Positions 53,770 to 64,000 of a stretch of 64,000 nt of DNA are shown in pieces (position 1 is the first letter of the stretch; every line of letters begins with the position of its first letter). Both the position numbers and the translations under genes were made by a program. Under the pieces are notes generated by a model, which searched no databases, was not told where the DNA came from, and saw only the letters and a list, made by a program, of their open reading frames with translations. The DNA is from Viscum album (taxonomy: Eukaryota > Streptophyta > Magnoliopsida > Santalales > Viscaceae), in the NCBI GenBank assembly GCA_963277665.1, contig OY728143.1, positions 539,310,394 to 539,374,393 on the forward strand. Direction: 5' to 3'.

Positions 53770-56700
53770 AAATATGTAGATAACTTTTGATATTATGAAG
53801 TTTTTAGGTAATTTTATGATACGAATTATGAATACCAAAATTATATTATTATGTTATGGTTAATAATAACAGAAATACCCCATAAATACCTTTTATTAAT
53901 AAGGTTATGAAATTTATAGGTGACTAATGATATTTTTAGGTATATTTATATATTAGGTAGTTATGGTTTATTACTTTTTGGGATGCAAAATGAAAAGTAT
54001 TTGGTTTATTTTCTTATTATTTCCACAAAATTGAGAGATGAATTGGTAACTAATCCACTATCAATAAAAAATTTATTAAATAATGAAATAATTATATGGA
54101 ATATATGAGTTGTAATGGGATTACATGATAGTGATATTTAATGGTTTAGCATAAACAAGAAACTTACACAACATCAAAATAATATTGACCATACGATATT
54201 CAAGAATTTACATCTATTAGAACATAATGTCCCATATAAATAATTAATATCACATCAATAAATTTATTCTGTGTATGAAAATTCTATTTTACTTCCCATT
54301 ATATATCTCAATAAATTTTCCTTTTAAATTTTTAATGTGGATTGTCACAAAAAAAAATAAGTATGAAATTCTTCGATAAAAATGTCGTATAGTTGGTATT
54401 ACAATAATCAGTATACTACGACGAAGGAATCCATGATATCATATGAGTATAACGATTAAATGGATTAGGATATAGATATTTTCATTTATGAAAGCACAAA
54501 TCCACCACATTTAAGAAGATGATGTGATTTTATAAACTATGTCATCAATAATCAAAAAAACATCGAATATTACAATTATTTTAAAAGTTGCAACCAAATA
54601 AAACTGAATGAATGGAATCAAAAAAAATATTTCCAAACAACTCACTAGAATGTTACTGATATGTATTTCTAATGAAACCACAAAAAATGGTCCATAGAAA
54701 TTTGACTCATTATAATAAAAAACCACATATTCATGATTTGGGCATCCTGTTTGGAAATGATGAATCAATATGATGAATAATGATTGAAAAAAATTAATAC
54801 ATACATAATAGTAACCTTAATAAAATAATGGTATCTACTTATTCAAAAAAAACCACCATTCAATTATCCAAAATAATCAATTAGAAATGAACAGAAAACT
54901 AAAATTATGATAACATAGAAAAAATTGAAAACAAGAAAAATAAATCCAAAAATCCATCAAAATAAATGAAAATACAAGAAAGAATAAATGAAATGAAATG
55001 AACCATATACATATATTTTTATTTCATTTATACTCTTCCACCTACCGAATAGGTATTAATGCTTTGATTTCAATTGTATGTCCCTATATTAACTTCACCA
55101 TCACTGTATAACTGGTTAATTATTCCCTCTTGTATATTTATCTACATATCCAATTCTTCCCAACAAATCATCCTCGACCTAATATTATTCCCTTATAAAA
55201 TGATAAACATATTCATAAGAATTACTACCATTCACATCAACCTAAAATTAATCTATCATTGGTTGTTGGAGAATTGTTTTTATCTTATTGGCCTATAAGT
55301 ATTTCAGGAAATATATTCATTATATTTTATTAAAATTTATATCTTTTCAATTAATATTTTAATTTTGATTCATTAAAATATTTTAATAAACAATTTATTT
55401 CAACCATTTTTAATTCATGAAAACAAATAATTCTTCTCAATATTAAAAGTTTGCTCATAATTTTATTGTGATTATTCACTGATGTAAGGGTGAAAACATT
55501 TATCCACTTATTTGGATGTTTACGAAACACATGTAGTTTAAATAGTAGATGGATCATGGATATAAGTATGTACCTTTTCATCATTGATGAAATGAAATTT
55601 CTGATATATATTTCCAAATACATAGGAGATTGCAGGAGAAATACAAATATTTGGGTGTTCATCCATATTCTGATTACATTACCTAATAATAAAATATTCC
55701 TGAATATTAGAGTAAACAACCACCATCTCATCATTCAAACCCTTTTTAATCAAAAATTAATTATAATGTGAATTCAGTTGTGTGAATGATATATATTTAC
55801 AAAATTCTATGGGGAATTATCAATTCATCAACCTTTATTGAAATAATTTGACCCTTTTCAAAATTAACATACTATAAAAATCCATAATAACTATTTTGGA
55901 TCTAGATGTGGGATGGAAAAGGTTTTGAAATATAATTTTAAACATACACAATACATACCAAAGACCAATGAAGATTTTTATAATTAGAATAATATTTTAG
56001 GTAAAGGAAAATTAAACTAAAATCAAATAGAGAGTATTATTATAAAATAATTTCAATGACAACCAAGTGAATCAAAGTAACATTTGTATAAAGGGATGTT
56101 CAAAATTAGTCATGAAATCTATAATGTATTTCGAAACCATCATTTAAAATACACTAAATGAAGACAAATATATTATTCGAAAAATATAATAGTAATTTAC
56201 ATTAATTAATTAGAATAATGTATGTGTCAAAATTTTTATCCCCACATGAAAAGACACAAATCCAATAGCTTAAAGGGACTCTCAAGTGATGAATTGGGAG
56301 GGGTTATGCATGAAAAAATTCCCTGACAAATTTAATGGTATATCAAATGAATGTAATCAATCATATTCACTTGAGAATGATATCACAATGTGATCTATAT
56401 GATGATATCTATTCTCCTATACACACACTAATTCTGTAGAGTCTCTATGAGTTTCACTAGTAGATTCTCTTTGAAAAATCAAAAAAAGGTGATGATCTAC
56501 ATTACAGTTCCATATCATTTATCCCAATTTTTTTCTACCGTATCCAAAATCTAGAATCCCATGGAACATATAACCGATTAAAGGGTAGAGTATTATTTAG
56601 CTTATTATATAAAAAATAAAATTATTTCAAAAACGTATGGCATACACATCATGGTTAAAACTAATTATCATATTCAATATATTAATGTTTTTTATGATTT

Positions 56701-57766
56701 GAGAACATTTTGGTTAATTTTATAATAGTTATATTAATATTAAAAATGGTTAACATGTAGGATATGTGATTTATCATTGAATTTAGAATGTCCATGAGGT
56801 TTTTACTCAAAACAGAAGGTCCCCAGGGGTGGATCACTTTCCACTAGCTTATGTGATGTACTCGGTATCATGAAACTATATATATTGTTAAAAATAATTG
56901 AAAAATAAATTTTTTGATTAATTCTGGAACATAAATTTTATTTTATTGATATCCATGTGATCCAAAATATTTATAGTGATTAAGTGATCATTATTTTTTA
57001 AAAAATATTCCCAATTGTTGGAAAACATTATTTTTAATATAATAAATAGTTTGGGAATATATTTGTGTAAAAATGATTGAGAATATTGTGTGGATGAATA
57101 TATTATTTTAAAATGTATTTATTTTTAACCATATAAATTATATAAATGATTATAATTTCCTATAGCATAACTAATTAGGGAAGTTACATTTTCCGAATGA
57201 TACAAAACAAGTGATCATTATTATTTTCGGACGAAAATAACAAATTTATTTTAGAAGACTACATGATCAAATTATTCTGATTTTTTGGTTTCTATCATAG
57301 TTTTGAAAATTTGGATTAAAATCAAGAACAATTATATTTTAATGATCTATATTAATATTTTAGTATTACTATTTAATTTTTTTACAAAGGTAGTTTTTCA
57401 CCATATAATGGCTTGTTATTTTTGTTTAAATTTCTTATTTTAACCTAAAAATTTTGTTTTTTACTATTTCCTAATCATACGTTTTATAAATTTATAAATT
57501 TTTGTGTATATATTAATCAAAATATATTGATTCTAATTTTTTAGACAAGAGAAATTTATTTTAAATACTCTCTTTTTTTTGAAAAATCTAATATTATTGT
57601 GAAATTTTATTAATCTATGATTCTATATGTTTCATGTATGTATATTTACTGATGTTATAAGATGGGGAATCAATGTAATTTCTCAACTCAATGAAAATGA
57701 TTTGGAAACCAAAATGTTATCAATTTAATTTTCTTACCAAGAATTCAATGACCTTTTATCCCATTA
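53770..57766. other. Internal domain of the 12.3 kb element, mostly unreadable
   Basis: The span should hold gag, protease, reverse transcriptase and RNase H, but no block can be read with confidence on the plus strand. A second PBS-like junction occurs at 54384-54404. The longest open frames (55351-55734 minus, 55490-55771 plus) overlap. The minus one has a faint reverse transcriptase resemblance, discussed under findings. A less AT-rich patch sits at 56810-56840 (AGAAGGTCCCCAGGGGTGGA). Confidence 0.4.
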
Positions 57767-58063
57767 ATGTGTTATGGTTTTTTGATTGATCACTTTTTCA
57801 TTACCATATTTGCTACCATTATCTATCTGTACATGGGTGTTATAATTTTTTATTTGATTCCATCATTTTCAACATGGATACCAAGTATTGTGTTATTATA
57901 TATGACCATCATACATCCTATCATTTCTTCTATAATGGATGTGTTATTATACGTTTTTCAAATATGGGATTTCTCTTATGGTATTAGGAAAAGTCAAACT
58001 ACACTTAAAGATGCAGAAATAAAAATTTCTAGGAAACAATTTCTAAATGGGGTGAGAACGTGA
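57767..58063 (+). pseudogene. pol: Integrase C-terminal/chromodomain remnant
   Basis: The frame stays open for 98 codons. GVIIFYL (about residues 24-30) corresponds to G-V-V-A-Y-H-L. IVLLYMTIIHP (40-50) corresponds to V-S-L-L-R-K-Y-I-x-D-P. WDFSYGIRKSQ (67-77) corresponds to D-D-L-S-Y-x-x-x-P. DAEIKISRKQFLNGV (82-96) corresponds to D-R-E-V-K-x-L-R-N-K-x-I-P-L-V-K-V. Order and spacing agree with the better-preserved tail at 270-550. It lies some 200 bases before the 3' LTR, exactly where the end of pol belongs. Many core residues are replaced, so this is a fossil. The N-terminal 20 residues, rich in I, F and Y, look like AT drift. Confidence 0.6.
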
Positions 58064-58265
58064 TATATTGTGTGTTTATATGTATTTACTATATTGGATA
58101 TCATAAATGGTATGTGACATTGATATTAAAAAACTACTAAATATTGATAATATGGGATATTAAACAACTATCCATTGAATATGTGAGAATATATAGTTTT
58201 ATTTAAATTAACAAATAAAAAATGGTAATACTCATTTATAATTTATTAAATATAAATTATAAAAA

Positions 58266-61200
58266 TATAAACATATTTCTAGGAAAATCATTTTATTCAT
58301 CAAATATGCTTTTCTGAAGAATAATCTGTATTTATTTTGTGAGTAGACAATAAAATTAATTTTTATGACATTTTTAGGTAAATATAATTGAAATACATAT
58401 CAGTTTTGAATCAAAAATATCATAAATATATTGTTGGAAAATTTTGAATATTTTCTAAGGAGATTGATTTTTCAATAAATAGTGAATAATACTATTATTT
58501 TCTGAAAAGTATATTTTATTCATATTGAAATTATAAATTAAATTAAGTTATAATTTTATTAGTATTTTAAATATAATCAATATTATTTTAAAAAAATATT
58601 TTTCCTTTAATTCGCTATAAAACACTTTATTTTAACATAGGGAAACTTTCCAATGAAATTATTTCCATTCTGCTTTTACAAATTAAGTATAAATCTAATT
58701 ATCGATCTATTATTTTTTGAATTTCATAAAAAATTTTACACATGTATATTTTTCATATACTAATATAGTATATAATTCACTTTTATTTGTGTAAAATATG
58801 AAATATAATATAATAATTTTGGTTACCAATAGAAAGTTTAAATCTCATAATTATATGTAAAATTAAAATTTCACTGATTGGAAAATGATCCAAGAATAAT
58901 CTATAACATTCTTTTATGATTAATATGAATTAAACATAATTTATATATTTTTAATAATACCATTCATGGTCACATTGATCATATTTTGACCTTTAGAGTA
59001 TTTTATTTAAATAGAAGTCAAACATGTAACACTGTTATTATTAATAAAAATAATATTTTTAAAATGTTGTTATATGGAAGATATTATTTTGAAAAAAAAA
59101 TCTTATTAATTATAAAAGAACTATATTCGTAATTTTATTTTTTATTTGAAGATGTATTTACATTAAATGATAAAATAAAAATGAGGTGATGATTATTAAA
59201 TTGATTGAAAATTAAAATTAAATTAAAAAAATTATATAATATGAGAACATTAATTAAAATAAATAAATTTTTAATTTATAGTTATATATCATGTACAGAT
59301 TAATAGTTTGGATCAAATTTATTAGTTGTATTTATATTTTTAGATGGCAATGTAGTGAATAGTTTCAAAATTTACATTAAAACTATTTTAAAATATATAA
59401 TATTTTATTAATTAATACAAAAACCATAAAAACAATAAATTTGATTGAATAATTAGTTTAATTTATTACGTATTTTAATTGATCTAATTGTAGGACTGTT
59501 TATATTTAATATTAACAATTTTGACCATTAAAAAGAAAAAATCAATGTTTTCCTTATAAGAGTTAAACTTGATAATCAAGGGTAAAAAATGAATTACTAT
59601 ATTATGAATGTGACAAAAAATATTGACATGTATTGAATATTTATAACCATAATATTTTTCATATTGTAAATATCACTATTTGAGGGCAATTGGAATAGAA
59701 AATTAATTAATGTCAATATAATATTTTGATATATTCCAAGAGTGCCCCTTTCCTATCCAATAAAATTACAACTCAAATTACCATTAATAAACACATAAAA
59801 AAATTGTTTTCATCCCATACAAATCATAATACCTAAATATAATATCTATAATAATTATAGATTCATTATTTTTCAGTGAAAATCATTTTTGAGGTTATGA
59901 GGTGTAAATAAAAGTATGACATTTGAAGAAAAATTATATTTTTAATGAAGCATTTATTTTATTTATTCAGTGTCCATCAAATATTTTTCAATCATGATAG
60001 AATAATTAATTCAATATACTAGATATTATGAAATTTTATTATGTTTGTTTTATGACCATTTTCATATGTAGTTCAATCAAATCTGTATAGATGTTATCAT
60101 TATCGTCAATGTATTATTAACACCTCTTGAATTAATGTCATTTAATTTTGATCACCATCCAACATTATTGTTTAAAATGACTGAATTAAAATTTATAAAC
60201 AATAATATTAAATAAATTATCATTATGAAAATATAACATATCTTTTCCCTTCATACCATTCCATTTACTTGAAAATGATTACTTTGTTCAAGCATCTCAG
60301 TGAATTATCAACCCCATGAAGTGATGGGACTCATTTTCCATCACCACAAAACATGTTTGATATAAATAAGAACACTTATAGGGTTAATGATATATGTGTT
60401 ATATTATTATAATTATTTAATAAATAAATTATACTTACTTTGATTTTAAAATTATCATTTGAAAAAAAAATGTTAAGCAAAAGTACCTATAACCAACATT
60501 CCTAATGATTCATATGTATATAATTAATCAAAATAATATTTTAAATTTCAATATAAAAGTATAAGTAATTTATAAATATAATAATTATCTCATGAATATT
60601 TACTTATATAAGATTAAATGATGGCCTGATTGATTATTGTGGACTAACGAAATTCATTTTGGAAGTACATATTTAATATCATCATTATTTCTGACATGAC
60701 CATTAATTATTTTTTATTTAAATAATATAGAGAAATTAAAAATAAAAAACTATTTATAAACATTAAAATGGATCTCATGAAATGGTAGATTAAACTAATT
60801 TTATTATTTATAAATACCAGTAATGTACATTATGATTTAGACTCATGTTAGGGGGTTCTTGTAAAAAAACCTTGTGTTGAATGTTTAAAATTGTTATATT
60901 AAAGTCTTTCTCATTCCTATACAAGTTCTTATAATTATTTTTACTAATTAATATATATATTATTGAAATTCTTAATAATTAAATATTATAATTTTTCTCA
61001 AATGTTATCAAAATAGAATATTTTTAAGGTTTCATGAATTGGATTTTAGTTAAAAATAATCATTTATTGTTTCCTCTTACAAAAGTCAAATTTAATGTTT
61101 TTTATTAATTATAAAAAATTAATTTTTTCATGTAATATATGGAAAAATGATGTTATAATGATCAATTTACAACATTTTATGGTTTAAATAAATTATTATT

Positions 61201-62191
61201 TTTTCTATATGCATATTATTATTTTAGATTTTGTAATTATAATTGTGGAATGTTTTTATAATGAAAAAATCCATATTTTATTATTATATTATGGGTCATT
61301 GACCTTTAATGACAATGGAAGTTTCTTTATATCATAATGTTTGTTAGGCCATGATATCCCTCCAATTCAATAAGTATGTTAATATTGGTAGATTAACATG
61401 ACGGTTCTTCACTATGTAATTTGATCGTTATATCCACATATAACTGTTAGTGTTATTTCAATGTACTGGTGATGGTTACATAATATGATAGCCATGAGGG
61501 TTACACAAAAATAATATATGATAATAAAATTATTCCTCATGTTACATGTATGATCTATTATGCTTCATATATTTTTTATATAAGTATCATTTTTTTAACA
61601 TTGTATGTTAATGGGTTTATGTTCAGTGGAATTTCTATGTTAATTTTTCAGGTTGACATGTACAAACATGTGGAACAATTATAAAGATAATATAATATTT
61701 TCAAATAAACCACTACTAGTATCCTTTATTGCTGTTTATTTTTACAAAACGTTTTATGGATTGATTTTCCAAAAAAAAATTGATTTCTCAGGTAAGAAAA
61801 TTTTGATTTGCATCCCAAAGTATATTTTCAAAAAAGGCGTATTTTTATAATTATTTATATATTAATGGTTTATCTTTTTTATTTTTATGTACCCCAGTAT
61901 GGTATTTCATCTAATCCATGTTTTTAAAATTATTTTCATGGGAGTTTAATGAAAAATATAGAAATATAAGAGTTCAATATCATATTCATTATTAAATTAT
62001 TGAAAAAATAATAATTTTTTATATTATAGGAAAAATGGACATTGGGTATAAATTTCAACATGTATAGAATTGGATTATAATGTAAGAGTTTTACTTATTC
62101 ACTGACATGATGAACCTAATAAAATTCTGAAAAATAAAGTGAATTTTATTTTAAAGTAAATACTATATATATAGATTAAGGTGAGATCATA
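58266..62191 (+). repeat. 3' LTR of the 12.3 kb element
   Basis: It starts near TATAAACATATTTCT, a mutated counterpart of TGTAACATCACTAATTT at 49868, and ends near AAGGTGAGATCATA. It is 3.93 kb against 3.89 kb for the 5' copy. The order of all shared landmarks is conserved. Confidence 0.65.
61789..61796 (+). promoter_or_regulatory. Splice-donor-like motif in LTR leader
   Basis: CAG|GTAAG is a consensus-quality plant 5' splice site in the downstream part of the LTR. The 5' LTR has a mutated counterpart at 53352-53362. Confidence 0.4.
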
Positions 62192-63002
62192 CTTTAGGGA
62201 TATATAATTATAAATTCCGTAAAATCCTCAGTGGTTATTCTCACTTTTTAATTTAATCTATTATAATAAATCGTACTCAAAATAATTCATTGGAAATATC
62301 ATTAATAATTATACTATACAAAACAATTTTTTAATGAAATATAAAAACTCATAATGAAAAAAACCCATAAATCAATTCTATATTCATATTCCCAATGAAT
62401 ATCAGTGGATGTATCTCACAGAAATATATTAAAATCATCTAGAGATATTATATACACATATAATTGAAATAGTTGTGTTATTAATTTCTATATAAATAGG
62501 CATAGAAGCTCAAAATATATAATGATTTTAAACATAAAAACTGATAAATCCTAGGGTTAGGGATAATTTAATTCTATAATAATTACATTGTGTATGTCAA
62601 ATAACATCTATTATGCTACCATTCAAAGGAACATTAAATTGTAATGCACCTTATCATTGGATTCATGCAAACAACACAATGTTCATAAAAAAAAAATAAC
62701 ATTCAACAAAAAATAAAACATTATTATTTACATCATATTGAAAATAAATACTTCATGACATATCATGGGAATCAAAATCCCTCCTACTTATTTGATTACA
62801 ATAACAACAATAAATAATTATTATCATTATATTCTTCTATTATTTATCTTTATCAAAATTGATATTTTATTCACTATCCAGTGTATAGGAATTAAATATG
62901 ATTCTCTTTATAGAGTATTGTTTTAATTTTCTTAATTCATTATGACATTAATTATATAACTCTAAAACTATTCTTCCCTACATGATATATAAATAATTTG
63001 AT
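62192..63002. other. AT-rich interval, nothing recognised
   Basis: About 0.8 kb between two LTRs with no coding or RNA signature. It could be internal sequence of the minus-strand element whose LTR seems to start at 63003. Confidence 0.4.
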
Positions 63003-64000
63003 TTTATAATGACCCATACATTGCATAAATGGTTAATACTTCAAAATTGAAGCATACATATTATAACATATAACAAAACCATGAAAGGATCACATAGGTG
63101 TAGTGTCTTTAGAAACAGGGAAACATTAACAACTGGTTCATAAAGTATATACACTGTCTCCCATTTATTTCATCAAATCTATAGTCTCTTTTTGGCATAT
63201 ATTACTTAATAAACTTCTTCCTGACCTGGGGAATGAAAACATACAAAAGGGTGAGCTCAAATGCTCAGTAATGGTAAACAAAAGAAATATCAATCAATCA
63301 AATTTATAAGAACATAACATTTTGGAAATCTTACCCTGCAAAAGTGATCATAATTTCATAACATGGGATAAATCATGGTAGTGAAATGTAATCCCAATAA
63401 TCATAATTTAAAACATGAAACTTTGTGGCATACACAAATAATCATAGAGAATCATTTCTTATTAGTCATGACTAATATCCAAGACTATCCCAGTGGACAA
63501 AGTCCATTTCTGAACCGAGTTCACTCCTCGTTTCAGTGTTGTTTCACTGAACCAGTTTAACTTTCCATTCTAGCCATGTCTATCTCATGAGATATAAAAT
63601 ATTTATCCAATGCATTAGAGAGAGATATAGGTCCCACCCATCTCACAATGATACCATTCTTATGTGTGCCACAAAATCATAAACCATACATCATAGCATA
63701 ACCCATGTAATAAAAATGGGATTATTAAACATCATGACAACATAAAAAATTCATATAAGATAATGGAATTCATAAAAATAATTGCATCACAACATAATCA
63801 AATAAATATAATAATATGGATAAATACAGAACCCTTTATTAACTTAGATGGAAAATAATTTTGATAAATCACTTGAACTCCATTCTTCATGAAATTATCA
63901 TTTCTACTTCAAAAAAACTTTTCCTTTCTTAACATGTCATACAATTCTAAACTAAAAAAATATGATTAAAAATAAACATGAAAACTTGTAAAGTAATATT
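63003..64000 (-). repeat. Start of a decayed minus-strand gypsy LTR, runs off window
   Basis: TTATAATGACCCATACATTG at 63003 resembles TATAATGCCCC at 26805. At 63236-63272, AACATACAAAAGGGTGAGCT with CAAATGCTCAGTAA closely matches AACATAGAAAGGGGTGAGGT with CAGATGCTCAGTAA at 27056-27090, in the same position class of the LTR. CTATCCCAGTGGACAAAGTCC (about 63485) and the patch to 63560 are less AT-rich. The sequence just inside (TTTGATTTTA) may be a ruined PBS complement (TCTGATACCA). The open frame 63375-63560 is part of the LTR. Confidence 0.65.

Larger units (their letters stand above)
49868..62191 (+). mobile_element. Very old gypsy chromovirus, about 12.3 kb
   Basis: It was deduced from two long direct repeats offset by about 8.4 kb, 49868-53756 and 58266-62191. 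Matching landmarks: CATTTTCCATCACCA (about 51908 and 60331), the AACCATGATAAAA / AATCATGATAGAA pair (51564 and 59988), the GTAGGTCTATGATACCCCTC / GTTAGGCCATGATATCCCTC pair (52907 and 61344), and GGTTACATAATA (53040 and 61475). A PBS follows the first repeat. An integrase/chromodomain remnant precedes the second, which fixes the plus orientation. The flanks TGGAA and CTTTA do not match, so any target duplication is lost or the ends are slightly off. It is far more decayed than the element at 20083-30182. Confidence 0.7.

Overview
The window reads as heterochromatin of a large, repeat-rich seed-plant nuclear genome. By eye it is about three-quarters A+T and very poor in CpG. No intact host gene, rRNA, tRNA gene or CRISPR array can be supported. 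What can be recognised is a series of decayed Ty3/gypsy LTR retrotransposons of the chromovirus (Tekay/Del-like) type: LTRs opening TGTAAC and closing near GGGTCGTTACA, a primer-binding site (PBS) for initiator tRNA-Met, and pol in the order protease, reverse transcriptase, RNase H, integrase, chromodomain-like tail. All reading frames are broken by stops and frameshifts, largely of the kind that deamination of methylated C would give.

Layout. (1) 1-3385: 3' end of a plus-strand element (integrase tail, polypurine tract, 2.75 kb LTR). (2) 3386-11042: AT-rich and mostly unassigned. (3) 11043 to about 19935: plus-strand element with both LTRs, PBS, gag traces and a readable pol. (4) 20083-30182: the best-defined element, minus strand, 3.38 kb LTRs, PBS, gag, polypurine tract and a perfect 5-bp target-site duplication (ATTGG). 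It has no pol. Its 3' LTR carries about 0.7 kb of compositionally different, nearly open coding sequence that is missing from the 5' LTR. A tRNA-derived SINE lies inside it. (5) 30188-34980: unassigned. (6) From about 34981: PBS and start of an old minus-strand LTR; related candidate LTR starts lie at 45792 and 63003. (7) 49868-62191: a very decayed plus-strand element about 12.3 kb long, deduced from two 3.9 kb LTRs, a PBS and an integrase/chromodomain remnant. (8) 62192-64000: flank and the start of another LTR running off the window.

The best leads are the coding fragment inside the LTR at about 22999-23725, the gag-only structure of its host element, a 30-bp minisatellite in both of its LTRs that keeps 10-codon phase, and a splice-donor-like AG|GTAA motif in the leader part of four separate LTR families. 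No new enzymatic or defence system was found. LTR pairs, PBS and target-site matches were found by reading and are approximate at the ends.
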